A stretch of 64,000 nt of DNA from assembly GCF_011050365.1 (NCBI RefSeq), contig NZ_DRFV01000017.1, forward strand, positions 62,001-126,000, in the 5' to 3' direction. The notes under the pieces were generated by a model. That model made no database searches. It saw only the letters and a list, made by a program, of their open reading frames with translations, and was not told the origin of the DNA. Positions 8,509-18,268 of the stretch are shown one piece after another. Source of the DNA: Pseudohongiella sp. GTDB taxonomy: Bacteria > Pseudomonadota > Gammaproteobacteria > Pseudomonadales > Pseudohongiellaceae. The stretch's first letter is position 1; the number at the start of each line of letters is the position of its first letter. The position numbers were made by a program, and so were the translations under genes.

Positions 8509-11500
8509 ATGTTACCAATTTCTGTTGTCCTGATTGCTGCCTTTGCCTACCTGGCACTGTTGTTCACTATCGCCTCGCGCGGCGAACGCAGCACAAAAAC
8601 GGGAGCACGCCCCTGGCGCTACACCCTGGCGCTCGGCGTTCACTGCACCACCTGGGCTTTCTACGGAACTGTCACCCAGGCCGCGCAGTATGGCTGGTGG
8701 TTTGCCCCGACCTACCTGGGCGGTATTTGCATCTTCCTGTTTGCTCATCAATTTCAGTTGAAAATGCTGGATCTGGTTAAAGCGCAGAATCTTACCTCCA
8801 TTGCCGACCTGATCGGTTCACGCTACGGCAAGTCACACCTGCTGTCTGCCCTGGTCGCTATCATTTGCCTGATAGCACTGGTGCCTTACATATCCTTGCA
8901 ATTGCGCGCCGTGGCCGCCAGCTTTGCTGCCGTCACCGGCCTGGAGCCCAGCGCCGCGCCCTGGTTTCTTGACCTGGCTGCCGCTGTCGGTCTGGCCATG
9001 ATCGGGTTCTCCATCCTGTTTGGTGCCCGTCGCCTGAGTCTGGCGGAACAGCATCCCGGCTTGATGGATGCGGTCGCCTTCGAATCCATTGTCAAACTGC
9101 TTGGCTTCTGTGTCGTGGGACTTTTTGTCACCTATCAGCTATTCGATGGTATCAATGACCTGGTGCTGTCAGCCGCCGCCAACGAGCAGGCCCGCGCGCT
9201 GCTGGAACCCAAAGCCAATGGTGCCTATATCTATGTCACCCATATGGTGCTGGGGGCACTGGCGATGTTTGTGCTACCACGGCAATTCCAGGTCAATTTC
9301 ATTGAAAACACCAGCCCGGAGGAATTAAAAAAAGCACGCTGGGCATTTCCGTTATACCTGTTTGCCATCAACTTCTTTATTTTGCCGATCGCGCTGGCGG
9401 GCGTCATTCTGGCGCCCGACGCGCGCACCAGCGACACCTTCCTGCTGACCTTGCCGATTCTCGCCGACCGGCCGGACATCAGCCTAATCGCGTTCATCGG
9501 AGGGCTGTCCACTTCCACCAGCATGGTCATCATGGCAACACTGGCCCTGGGCATCATGATGTCCAACGACGTGATCACGCCGTTATGGTTGCGCGCACGG
9601 CGCAGTGGCAATCTGATCTCCGACCTCACGCCACAGGGCGTTCTGCTGACGCGCCGCCTGACCATGGTTGTCATTGTGGTGCTGGCTTATGTCTATCACA
9701 AACTCACCGAAGGCGGACTGCCGCTGGTCAGCAACGGCCTCATCGCCATGGCTTTGTTGTCGCAGTTGGCGCCTTCGATGTTTGGCGGACTGTTATGGGA
9801 GCGCGCCAACCGTGCCGGCGCCACTGCCGGGTTGTTGATGGGCACCTCGGTATGGGCTGCGCTGTTGCTGCTGCCCTCGCTGAATCCGGAGCAGCCACTG
9901 ACCGACAGGGCTATCAGTGATGGCGTGGTACTGAGCCTGGCCGCCAATATCGTGGTTTATGTCCTGGTGTCATTGCTCAGCCGGCAAACAACTGCCGATC
10001 ACCAGCAAGGTGTCAGGTTCACGCGTGCCGCCCACAAAGCCGACGTGCTGGCGACCGAACACACGGACAATCACGCGCAGCAGGTCACCTGGGGACGTCT
10101 GCGCTCGGTGTTATCCCGGTTCATGGATCCACAGGATGCCGAGGGTCTGAACCAGCGCCTGGGACTTAGCATTGCCCATGTCCCCGAACAGCGACTGGTG
10201 CATCCGATGCTGCTGATTCGGCTGGAGCGGGAGCTGGCGGGTGCCATTGGCAGTTCGGCGAGCCGGTTGTTGATCGGCAGCCTGGCACGGCAATCGCCGG
10301 TGGCCGTGGAAGAAGTGGTGGACTGGGCATCGGAAGCGTCGCAGCTTTACCGCTTCAACCGTGAACTGCTGCAATCATCGGTGGAGAATATTCCGCAAGG
10401 TATCAGCGTTATCGACAAAGAACTCCGACTGGTCGCATGGAACCGGCGCTACCTGGAGATTTTTGCATACCCGGAGGGCCTGATCCGCGCCGGCATCACG
10501 GTTGAAGAGATTCTGCGCTTCAATGCCAGACGGGGTCTGTTCGGGCGCGCGGATGCCGATGTCGAAGATGAAGTAAACAAACGCCTGGATTATTTGCGTA
10601 GCGGCAGTCGTTACCGATACCAGCGCCAACAACCCTCCGGCCAGGTGATTGAACTGCAGGGCAACCCGATGCCTGATGGAGGTTTTGTGACGACCTACAC
10701 AGATATCACCGAACTTGTCACCGCGCAGAATGAATTGCAACAGATCAACGCCGAACTGGAAGCGCGTGTGGCCGATCGCACTGAAGCACTGTCAGTGGCC
10801 AAGCAGGTTGCCGAGCACGCCCATCAGAGCAAGTCCAAATTCTTTGCGGCGGCAGGACATGATCTGATGCAGCCGCTGAACGCCGCCAGCCTGTTCTGCG
10901 AAATGTTATTAAAACGCATGAAAAGCGACGACGCCAATCTTGCCATGCAGATTCAGCAATCCCTGCAAAACGCAGAAGAACTGCTGACGATGTTGCTGGA
11001 AATGACCAAACTGGAGTCAGGCAATCTGCAACCGCACAAAAAGGATGTAGCCTTGTGGGACATCCTGGCGCCTCTGAACGCATCCTTCACACTGCTGGCA
11101 AAAGAACAGGGTCTGCAATTCAGCATGCAACCGACCCAGGTTGTCGTGCACACCGACCAGAAAATCCTGCTACGCATCCTGCAGAACCTGCTGAGCAATG
11201 CCGTGCGTTATACCCCGCAGGGCAAGGTGTTATGTGGTATCAGGCGTAAATCTGAAAATCGCATCGAGTTACAGGTATGGGATACCGGCCGCGGCATACC
11301 GCCGGAAAAATTCAATGAAATTTTCATGGAGTTCAAACAGCTGGATCAGCATGACCACAATCCCGGTCTGGGCCTGGGACTGGCCATTGTCGATCGTATG
11401 TGCAGGCTGCTGGACATTCCCATTCGCCTGGAGTCGCACCTCAATCGCGGCACCTGCTTCGCCCTCAGCCTGCCTGTCAGCGCCTGGCGCAGCCCCGCGC

Positions 11501-11922
11501 TGACCAGACAGCGGCAGACCAGTGACAGCTCCCAGTGGTCACTGCCGGATAACACCCATGTACTATTGCTGGATGATGACCCTGCCATCCGCGACGCACT
11601 GTCTTCACTGTTACGGGAATGGGGTGCTTACGTCACCGCCTGCGCTACCACCCGGGAAGCGCTGGAGGTTGACCGCCGGCCCGATCTGTTGCTGATTGAT
11701 TATCACCTGACGGACCAGCACCTGAGCGACCAGCAGGTCGGGACCGATGCCATAGAATTGATCAGGGCGCGCTGGGCGAGCGACATTGTGGCTATCCTGA
11801 GCACGGCAGACCCCAATGAAACCATACGCGAACAAGTGATTGAGGTCGGTGCCCACTTTTTGCCCAAACCGGTCAAACAGGCGGCGTTAAAACGTCTGCT
11901 AAAGGGTATCGGCTTCGGCTAG
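8509..11922 (+). CDS. Hybrid sensor kinase with sodium/solute symporter domain, CrbS/MxtR-like
   Basis: 1137 aa from the ATG at 8509 (MLPISVVLI). Domains in order: about 13 membrane segments of a sodium/solute symporter fold (residues 1-~510), a PAS domain (~615-740, with NIPQGISVIDKELRLVAWN), coiled linker, HisKA with phospho-His784 in AAAGHDLMQPLNAAS, HATPase with NLLSNAVRYTP and GLGLGLAIV, and a receiver domain with Asp1064 in LLIDYHL. The architecture is that of CrbS/MxtR, which with CrbR/ErdR controls acetyl-CoA synthetase and acetate use in Vibrio and Pseudomonas. The cognate regulator gene is convergent and overlaps by 24 bases. Confidence 0.87.
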   Translation: MLPISVVLIAAFAYLALLFTIASRGERSTKTGARPWRYTLALGVHCTTWAFYGTVTQAAQYGWWFAPTYLGGICIFLFAHQFQLKMLDLVKAQNLTSIADLIGSRYGKSHLLSALVAIICLIALVPYISLQLRAVAASFAAVTGLEPSAAPWFLDLAAAVGLAMIGFSILFGARRLSLAEQHPGLMDAVAFESIVKLLGFCVVGLFVTYQLFDGINDLVLSAAANEQARALLEPKANGAYIYVTHMVLGALAMFVLPRQFQVNFIENTSPEELKKARWAFPLYLFAINFFILPIALAGVILAPDARTSDTFLLTLPILADRPDISLIAFIGGLSTSTSMVIMATLALGIMMSNDVITPLWLRARRSGNLISDLTPQGVLLTRRLTMVVIVVLAYVYHKLTEGGLPLVSNGLIAMALLSQLAPSMFGGLLWERANRAGATAGLLMGTSVWAALLLLPSLNPEQPLTDRAISDGVVLSLAANIVVYVLVSLLSRQTTADHQQGVRFTRAAHKADVLATEHTDNHAQQVTWGRLRSVLSRFMDPQDAEGLNQRLGLSIAHVPEQRLVHPMLLIRLERELAGAIGSSASRLLIGSLARQSPVAVEEVVDWASEASQLYRFNRELLQSSVENIPQGISVIDKELRLVAWNRRYLEIFAYPEGLIRAGITVEEILRFNARRGLFGRADADVEDEVNKRLDYLRSGSRYRYQRQQPSGQVIELQGNPMPDGGFVTTYTDITELVTAQNELQQINAELEARVADRTEALSVAKQVAEHAHQSKSKFFAAAGHDLMQPLNAASLFCEMLLKRMKSDDANLAMQIQQSLQNAEELLTMLLEMTKLESGNLQPHKKDVALWDILAPLNASFTLLAKEQGLQFSMQPTQVVVHTDQKILLRILQNLLSNAVRYTPQGKVLCGIRRKSENRIELQVWDTGRGIPPEKFNEIFMEFKQLDQHDHNPGLGLGLAIVDRMCRLLDIPIRLESHLNRGTCFALSLPVSAWRSPALTRQRQTSDSSQWSLPDNTHVLLLDDDPAIRDALSSLLREWGAYVTACATTREALEVDRRPDLLLIDYHLTDQHLSDQQVGTDAIELIRARWASDIVAILSTADPNETIREQVIEVGAHFLPKPVKQAALKRLLKGIGFG

Positions 11923-12606
11923 GGAGTCCTCGTCATCAGCACGCAGCATGTCATGAAACAGCACCCCGGCCTGCGTTCTGTTGATGACACCAAGTTTGCG
12001 CAGAATGGCAGAAACATGTTGTTTAATGGTGGTTTCCTGAACATCCAGCTCATAGGCTATCTGCTTGTTGAGCAGGCCGTCGGCAATACAGCGTAGCACT
12101 TTGAACTGCTGTGGCGTCAGTTGACTCAATTTACGGGCAAAGTCCTGGTGCAGCGAGTTTTTCTGGACCAGACCAGCACTCTGCAGATGGGCAGGCAGCC
12201 AGTTGTCTCCGCCCAGGACCGTTTCCACCGCATTGACAATGTCCGGCATCGGCGCTGATTTGGGGACATAGGCACTGGCCCCAAAACTCATGGCACGCTC
12301 GACCACATCCAGTTGCTCATTCGCGGAAACAATCACCACCAGGATATCGGGAAACTGATTACGAATGGCAGTCAGGCCAGTCAGGCCCTGATTGCCCGGC
12401 ATGTTAAGGTCCAGAAATACCAGCTCGATCTGAGGATGCCGCAACAATAGCGCCAGCAGGGCGTCAAAACTCTCGGCCTCCAGCACCTCGCCGTTAAGTG
12501 TGGTTGCCAGCGCATGCCCCAGCGCAGCGCGAAACAGGGGGTGATCATCAGCAATGATGACTTTGGCCAGCGCAGTGGTATCGGAAGGTGTTGAACGTTG
12601 AGTCAT
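11899..12606 (-). CDS. NarL/FixJ-type response regulator, CrbR/ErdR-like
   Basis: 235 aa. Receiver domain with acidic pocket IIADDHPLFR and phospho-acceptor Asp66 in VFLDLNMPG, then a LuxR-type helix-turn-helix (LTPQQFKVLRCIADGLLNKQIAYEL, VQETTIKQHVSAILRKLGV). Its 3' end overlaps the 3' end of the sensor kinase gene on the other strand by 24 bases. Likely partner of that kinase; expected targets by analogy are genes for acetate or other short-chain acid use, which fits the permease and acyl-CoA synthetase genes next door. Its own binding site is unknown here. Confidence 0.85.
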   Translation of the reverse strand: MTQRSTPSDTTALAKVIIADDHPLFRAALGHALATTLNGEVLEAESFDALLALLLRHPQIELVFLDLNMPGNQGLTGLTAIRNQFPDILVVIVSANEQLDVVERAMSFGASAYVPKSAPMPDIVNAVETVLGGDNWLPAHLQSAGLVQKNSLHQDFARKLSQLTPQQFKVLRCIADGLLNKQIAYELDVQETTIKQHVSAILRKLGVINRTQAGVLFHDMLRADDEDSLAEADTL

Positions 12607-12632
12607 GGTTTCCTAATCTAATTCAGGCCAAT

Positions 12633-12666
12633 AAAAAATGCCACCATCACAACAGCGATGGTGGCA
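12633..12666 (-). terminator. Intrinsic terminator after the first TonB receptor
   Basis: Perfect 10-bp stem (TGCCACCATC / GATGGTGGCA) with an 8-base loop, followed on the minus strand by six T. It lies 88 bases downstream of the TonB receptor stop. Confidence 0.85.
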
Positions 12667-12704
12667 CAAGGTCATGGAGAGGAAATCCTTGGACCTGACA
12701 TCTA

Positions 12705-12740
12705 CCCCAAACCAACGGGACACGCCCGGCTGGTTTGGGG
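12705..12740. repeat. Inverted repeat between receptor stop and terminator
   Basis: Perfect 10-bp arms CCCCAAACCA / TGGTTTGGGG separated by 16 bases that can themselves pair partly. There is no T-run, so it is not a simple terminator; an mRNA 3'-end stabilising hairpin is possible. Confidence 0.6.
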
Positions 12741-12753
12741 TCTGCGTACCAGG

Positions 12754-15054
12754 TTATCGGCCGAAGCGATAACCCAGCGACAGATTGATGGTACGCGGCG
12801 CACCGTAATACCCGATCAATGTTGTGTCACCACCCAGCCCTGGCGCATAACCATTGGGCAGAGACGGGTCGGCTGCACCCACAAAAGCATAGTTGCCAAC
12901 CAGAAACTCTTCATCGGTCAGGTTCTTGCCATGCAGCCCGAGTGACATCTTGCCATCAGTGCTGGTCCAGCTGACGCCCAGATTAATAAGGCCGTAACCG
13001 TCCTGTTCCAGTATGTTGCCCAGTTCGGTCAGGCTGTACTCGCTGCGGTAGCTGTAGTTGCCGGTAAACACGATATCACCGGTCGAGATTGGCATATCGT
13101 AGTTGAAGCCAACGTTAACGGTCTGCTCCGGCGTATTGGTGATGACAAAATCGTCGGTGATATCGATCCGGTTCAGGTCGGCATCAAAACTGAAAACATT
13201 TTCGAAGTCCGCATCAATTAAACCTACATTACCGAACAGGCTCAGGTTCTGTCCCGCCAGCCAGGTAAATTCAAACTCCAGACCTTTGGCTTCAGACTGA
13301 CCGACGTTGCCCAGTCGCTGATTCAGCGCCGCATTATCATCCGGATCAGGGATCACAGAGATGTACTGACGGTTTTTATGATCCAGCATAAAGGCCGCTG
13401 CATTCATACGAAACGTTGTCGTCAGGTCCGTCTTGATGCCGACTTCATAGGATTCAACATCTTCGGGGTTCGCCGCAGGCTCGGCTGTTGTCGCCCGCGG
13501 ATTGAAGGTACCGGATTTGAAACCTTCGCTGTAGCTGGCATAAACCATGGTGTCAGCACTGGCCTGATATTCAACGCTGACTCGCGGCGTTACTTTGGAC
13601 CAGTCGGCGCTGTCGTCCAGCACAATGGGTGTAGCACCCGCTGTGCGCACATAGCCTGGCAGCCAGCCTGATTCCGGATACACAGTGTCGAAAATCAGGC
13701 CGTTGCGCACCACCGATTCCTTGTCATCCTTGGTGTAACGGATACCACCACTGACGCTCCACTGGTCATTGAACCGGTAGGTACCGTCCGCATAAACCGC
13801 CGTGCTTTTGCTGTTGCTGCAACCGGACACTTCGCGGGTCAGGCCGGGCGCACCCAGCGACTGACCGAGTTCTTCCAGGATGGCATCAAACACACCACAC
13901 GACTCTGAATCGAAGTAGTACAGACCCGATACCACATTGAAATTGTCAGCGCGGTAGTTGAGCTGGAATTCCTGGGTAAACCATTCATCTTCATAGATTG
14001 CCGGTACATCAAAGATTCGCAGCGGGGTGTTGTCAAAATCGATATTGACCGGTGAGTAGTTTTCACGCTGCGAGGTGATCGATTTCAGCGTGGTTGAGTT
14101 GTTGACGTCCCACTGAACCGTCAGATTCACGCCCTCAGTCTCCACCTTGTTGGCAGTGGGCAAACTGGTATAGGAGTCGTAGATGCTGTCCGGCACGGGC
14201 GCCTGATCAGTCAGCAAACTGGGCAGCAGACGATAGCCACCTTTGGAATTCGACGTGTCTTCAGTCCTGTCATAACCCAACTGGATAAACACATTGTCGG
14301 CAGGCGTGTATTCTGCCGTGATGCGATAGGCCTGCAGATCCTTGTTGTAGTTCTCCATGTCCTGGCCCGGCAGATCGCTGACCAGGAATTTGCCAAAGCC
14401 ATCCCGCGTCAGGTTGGCGTAACCAAAGCCCAGATAGAAATCATCCGTCACCGGCACCTGGCCGACCAGTTTGAGATCCCGCTGGCCATAGGTACCGGCC
14501 GTGACGGTGGTAGCCAGCTCGGCCTCTCCGGTCATGCGCTGCGTCACGTATTTAAGGGCACCACCAACAGTGTTCTTGCCATACAGCGTACCTTGCGGCC
14601 CACGCAGAACCTCGACGCGCTGTACGTTAAGAATATCCAGCACCGCGCCCTGCGGTCGTGCAATGTACACGTCATCTATATAGATACCGACACCGGACTC
14701 GTAGCCCCACAACGGGTCTTCCTGGCCGACACCGCGGATAAACGCGGTCAGCGTGGAGTTGGTCGCACGGCTTTCCTGCAGGGTTGTGTTGGGAGAGAAC
14801 TGTTGTACTTCAAGGATGGTCTCCAGACCGCGGTCAGAGATATCCTCCGCGCCCAGAGACGTGACTGCCAGTGGCACCTGCTGCATGTTTTCAACAGTGC
14901 GGCGCGCGGTGACTTCGATGCTCTCCAGAATACGGCCTTCAGGCTGCCTGGTTTCCTGCGCCGCATCCTGTGCCAGCGCGGGGAATGCAAAACCACCCAT
15001 AGCCGCTGACACTGCTATTGCGCAGGTTGAATATCTGAATTTGGTGTGTTTCAT
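12754..15054 (-). CDS. TonB-dependent outer-membrane receptor
   Basis: 766 aa from the ATG at 15054 (GGGGAG upstream). Signal peptide residues ~1-27 ending ALAQ. A TonB-box-like segment (ESIEVTARR), plug domain with GVGIYIDDVYIARPQG and VEVLRGPQGTLYGKNTVGG, then a 22-strand barrel ending in an aromatic residue near the C-terminus (LSLGYRFGR). Plug motifs match the receptor group common in marine gammaproteobacteria and sphingomonads, which import varied organic ligands as well as iron compounds. Divergent from a GntP permease, so the ligand may be an organic acid or its precursor; this is inference. Confidence 0.9.
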   Translation of the reverse strand: MKHTKFRYSTCAIAVSAAMGGFAFPALAQDAAQETRQPEGRILESIEVTARRTVENMQQVPLAVTSLGAEDISDRGLETILEVQQFSPNTTLQESRATNSTLTAFIRGVGQEDPLWGYESGVGIYIDDVYIARPQGAVLDILNVQRVEVLRGPQGTLYGKNTVGGALKYVTQRMTGEAELATTVTAGTYGQRDLKLVGQVPVTDDFYLGFGYANLTRDGFGKFLVSDLPGQDMENYNKDLQAYRITAEYTPADNVFIQLGYDRTEDTSNSKGGYRLLPSLLTDQAPVPDSIYDSYTSLPTANKVETEGVNLTVQWDVNNSTTLKSITSQRENYSPVNIDFDNTPLRIFDVPAIYEDEWFTQEFQLNYRADNFNVVSGLYYFDSESCGVFDAILEELGQSLGAPGLTREVSGCSNSKSTAVYADGTYRFNDQWSVSGGIRYTKDDKESVVRNGLIFDTVYPESGWLPGYVRTAGATPIVLDDSADWSKVTPRVSVEYQASADTMVYASYSEGFKSGTFNPRATTAEPAANPEDVESYEVGIKTDLTTTFRMNAAAFMLDHKNRQYISVIPDPDDNAALNQRLGNVGQSEAKGLEFEFTWLAGQNLSLFGNVGLIDADFENVFSFDADLNRIDITDDFVITNTPEQTVNVGFNYDMPISTGDIVFTGNYSYRSEYSLTELGNILEQDGYGLINLGVSWTSTDGKMSLGLHGKNLTDEEFLVGNYAFVGAADPSLPNGYAPGLGGDTTLIGYYGAPRTINLSLGYRFGR

Positions 15055-15128
15055 TAGACGAGCTCCCCTTGGAATTTTTATTACTCGGTCGACACAATAC
15101 CCTAAGTCACTCCTTTTTGTGACCTGTA

Positions 15129-15142
15129 CCATAGTACTATGG
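15129..15142. promoter_or_regulatory. Perfect 14-bp palindrome between divergent TonB receptor and permease
   Basis: CCATAGTACTATGG is a perfect palindrome 75 bases before the receptor start and 63 before the permease start. The position suits an operator shared by both genes. The adjacent LuxR-type regulator is one candidate binder, but no consensus is available to me. Confidence 0.5.
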
Positions 15143-15204
15143 GTTGCAACGCTGCATTCAGGAACAATAGCCCCCACCAAGAATAACAAGTCCAAGGGGT
15201 CTTC

Positions 15205-16509
15205 ATGTCAGATGTTGTCAGTTTAGCAGGCCTGGTTGGCGGCCTCGCCTTGCTCATTGTGCTTACTCTGCGCGGCTGGAATCTGTTTATCAGTGCCCCG
15301 GTCTGCGCACTTATCGTTGCCCTGACCAGTGGCATCCCGATCTTCCTGGCCGAGCAGAACTTTGTCCAGAGCTATATGACAGGCTTCACCGGCTTTATCG
15401 CTTCCTGGTTCTTCATGTTCCTGCTCGGATCCATCTTTGGCAAATTCATGGAAGACACCGGCGCAGCCGACAGCGTCGCCGGCTGGATCACCGGCAAGTT
15501 GGGCAAACAACGCGCCGTTCTTGCTGTGGTCATCGCCTGCGCGGTGCTGACCTACGGTGGCGTCAGCCTGTTCGTGGTGGCGTTCGCGGTATACCCGATG
15601 GCATTGAGCCTGTTCAAGGAAGCCAATCTGCCCCGCCGCTTCATTCCGGCGGCGCTGGCCTTCGGCTCGGTGACCTTTACCATGACGTCTGCCGGCTCGC
15701 CGGAAATCCAGAACTGGATCCCCATGGAGTATCTGGGCACCACGCCATATGCCGCCTGGGAAGTCAGTCTTGTTGTTGCTGTTTTCATGGCGCTGTTTGG
15801 TTATTGGTGGCTGCAACGCATCATCGGCGCCGCGGTCAACCGGGGTGAGAGCTTCCAGGCCAGAGATAACGACCCGAAACTGCAGGAACGCCACTTGCCG
15901 CATCCGGCAACGGGAATGCTGCCGCTCGTCGTGGTTCTGGCACTTTCGTTTTTTTATCATGACAGTTTGCAACAGAACGCACTTATCGTGGCCTTGCTTG
16001 GCGGCGTGCTGTCACTGATGGCTATTAACTGGCGCTACTTTAACGACATCCAGGTGGCGCTCGGACACGCCACCACGGGCGCCCTGATTGCCATCGGCAA
16101 TACTGCCGCGGTCGTCGGCTTCGGCGGCGTCGCGCGCATTACACCAGCGTTTGATATGGCGGTGCTGGCAGTGACATCATTGCCCGGTAATGAACTGGTG
16201 GGCGCAGCGGTCGCTGTCAGCGCTATCGCAGGCCTGACCGGATCCGCCTCGGGTGGCCAGGTCATTGCCCTGCCCGCCGTGGCGCCGCATTACCTGGATC
16301 TGGGCGTCAATCCCGAACAACTGCACCGTGTGGTGGCCATTTCTTCAGGCGCGCTGGATTCCCTGCCACATAATGGTTACGTGGTGACAACCATCCGCGG
16401 CATCTGTAATGAGACACACAAGGATGCGTATTGGGCAGTTGGCGCAGTTACCGTCGTGGTGCCATTGATGGGTCTGTCGCTGGCCCTGCTGCTTTTTAAT
16501 CTGTTTTGA
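15205..16509 (+). CDS. GntP-family permease
   Basis: 434 aa with about 12 membrane segments. Conserved GntP features include FMFLLGSIFGKFMEDTGAA, AVLTYGGVSLFVVAFAVYP, a TSAGSPEIQNWIP loop and SGALDSLPHNGYVVTT near the C-terminus. The family carries gluconate, hydroxybutyrate and related hydroxy acids as proton symporters in the inner membrane. AAGGGG lies just upstream of the ATG. Followed after 69 bases by an acyl-CoA synthetase on the same strand, so uptake and CoA activation of a hydroxy or short-chain acid is a reasonable reading. Confidence 0.85.
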   Translation: MSDVVSLAGLVGGLALLIVLTLRGWNLFISAPVCALIVALTSGIPIFLAEQNFVQSYMTGFTGFIASWFFMFLLGSIFGKFMEDTGAADSVAGWITGKLGKQRAVLAVVIACAVLTYGGVSLFVVAFAVYPMALSLFKEANLPRRFIPAALAFGSVTFTMTSAGSPEIQNWIPMEYLGTTPYAAWEVSLVVAVFMALFGYWWLQRIIGAAVNRGESFQARDNDPKLQERHLPHPATGMLPLVVVLALSFFYHDSLQQNALIVALLGGVLSLMAINWRYFNDIQVALGHATTGALIAIGNTAAVVGFGGVARITPAFDMAVLAVTSLPGNELVGAAVAVSAIAGLTGSASGGQVIALPAVAPHYLDLGVNPEQLHRVVAISSGALDSLPHNGYVVTTIRGICNETHKDAYWAVGAVTVVVPLMGLSLALLLFNLF

Positions 16510-16578
16510 GCTGAGCCCGCCGGGCTCAGCAGCAACGACCAATCGACGAATACACCGGTTTACCCGCAGGAGATGACA

Positions 16579-18198
16579 ATGCTCGGCAACATGATGGACA
16601 CCCAACTACTGATCATTGACCTGCTGCGTCATGCCCGCGATCGCCACCCGTCACAAGCTGTGGTCTCGCGTCGTCTGGAAGGCGATATTCATCGCAGCGA
16701 CTACGCACAGATATGGCAGCGCAGCAGTCAGCTGGCGCACGCACTGGATGCGCTTGCGGTCAAACCGGGTGACTGTATTGCGACTCTGGCATGGAATACA
16801 CACCGTCACATGGAACTGTACTATGCCGTCTCTGGCATCGGCGCGATACTGCATACCGTCAACCCACGATTGTTCAGCGAACAGATTGACTACATCATCA
16901 ATCACGCCGAAGACAAGATCGTGTTTGTTGATCTGCCCTTTGTCAAATTACTGGAACCCCTGCAGGACAAATTGACGAGTGTGAAAGCTTTTGTGGTCAT
17001 GACTGATCGCGCCCACATGCCTGACACCTCATTGGCTCAGCTATACTGCTTTGAAGAACTGATCGAAGCGCAGCCAACTGACTATGACTGGCCGCGGTTT
17101 GATGAAAATACCGCCGCCGCCCTGTGTTATACCTCCGGCACCACTGGCAACCCCAAAGGTGTATTGTATTCACACCGAGCCATGGTGTTGCACGCACAGG
17201 CCACCGCGTCACGTGAGCTGCTGGACCTCGATACCCACACCGTGCTGATGCCCATGGTGGCGATGTACCACGCCGGCGCCTGGGGCGCTCCTTATGCAGC
17301 CCCACTGGCCGGATGCAAACTGGTATTGCCAGGGGCGGGCATGGACGGCGCCAGCATGTCGGAACTGATCAACAGTGAAGGTGTGACTGTGGGCCTGGGT
17401 GTGCCCACAATCTGGCTGACCCTGCATAACCATTGGGCGGACAATGACGTCAGCAACACCACACTCGAACGCGTCTGTGTCGGCGGAGCAGCTTCTCCGC
17501 TGGGCATGGTCAAACTGTATCAGGAGCGTTATGGTATTTACTGGCAGCCTATCTGGGGCATGACCGAAACCGGACCACTGGCGACATCTCTGCCACCCAC
17601 GGCGGATGTCATGGCGTTGCCCATGGCCGAACGCTATCGGCAACAAACCTCGGCCGGACGCGCCGCGTTTGGTGTGGAGATGGCCCTGTTTGACGCCGAT
17701 GATCAACGCGTCTGTCACGACGGAACGGCGACCGGAGAATTGCGTGTACGCGGCCCCTGGATCAGTTCGCAGTATTACCGGAATGACGATCTCAGCGCGT
17801 TCCCGGATGGCTGGCTGGCAACCGGCGACATTGCCGTTATCGACCCGAATGGCACCCTGCGGGTAGTCGATCGAAAAAAAGACGTGATCAAAAGCGGCGG
17901 CGAATGGATCAGCTCACTTGAGATTGAAAACATTGTCAGTCAGCATCCCTCGGTCAACGAGTGCTCGGTGATCGGCGCCAGGCATGAAAAATGGGACGAA
18001 CGGCCAGTGCTGATCGTGGTGCCGAATAAAAACACCAGTATGACGCATGAAGATGTGGTTGCGTTTCTGGACGGCAAAATTGCCCGCTGGTGGACGCCGG
18101 ACCAGACCATCTTTATTACCGGATTACCCAAGACCGGCACCGGTAAAGTACTGAAGAACGAATTACGCGAACAGTACGGCAACGTGCTTGTGTCCTGA
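16579..18198 (+). CDS. Acyl-CoA synthetase (AMP-forming, AlkK-like medium/long-chain)
   Basis: 539 aa from the ATG at 16579, six bases after AGGAG; the ATG at 16573 abuts the same AGGAG and is less likely. AMP-binding motifs: CYTSGTTGNPKGV (P-loop), PIWGMTETGPL, WLATGDIAVID, and VDRKKDVIKSGGEWIS, with the catalytic Lys in KTGTGKVLKNEL. Activates a carboxylic acid with ATP and CoA. The overall pattern resembles medium-chain AlkK-type ligases rather than acetyl-CoA synthetase. Probably cotranscribed with the permease upstream and linked in pathway with the enoyl-CoA hydratase further on. Confidence 0.88.
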   Translation: MLGNMMDTQLLIIDLLRHARDRHPSQAVVSRRLEGDIHRSDYAQIWQRSSQLAHALDALAVKPGDCIATLAWNTHRHMELYYAVSGIGAILHTVNPRLFSEQIDYIINHAEDKIVFVDLPFVKLLEPLQDKLTSVKAFVVMTDRAHMPDTSLAQLYCFEELIEAQPTDYDWPRFDENTAAALCYTSGTTGNPKGVLYSHRAMVLHAQATASRELLDLDTHTVLMPMVAMYHAGAWGAPYAAPLAGCKLVLPGAGMDGASMSELINSEGVTVGLGVPTIWLTLHNHWADNDVSNTTLERVCVGGAASPLGMVKLYQERYGIYWQPIWGMTETGPLATSLPPTADVMALPMAERYRQQTSAGRAAFGVEMALFDADDQRVCHDGTATGELRVRGPWISSQYYRNDDLSAFPDGWLATGDIAVIDPNGTLRVVDRKKDVIKSGGEWISSLEIENIVSQHPSVNECSVIGARHEKWDERPVLIVVPNKNTSMTHEDVVAFLDGKIARWWTPDQTIFITGLPKTGTGKVLKNELREQYGNVLVS

Positions 18199-18268
18199 GC
18201 ATCAGCGCTCGCTGCACAAACGCAGACAGGGCCAAGTGCCACAGACAGATTGAACAAGGAAACGGATC

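Noticed and set aside
11899-11922. Overlap of kinase and regulator ends taken as a frameshift or assembly error
   Set aside because: Both C-termini are complete and in frame, so the convergent overlap is real in this sequence.
12705-12740. Second terminator after the first TonB receptor
   Set aside because: A good stem but no T-run on either strand; kept as an inverted repeat only.
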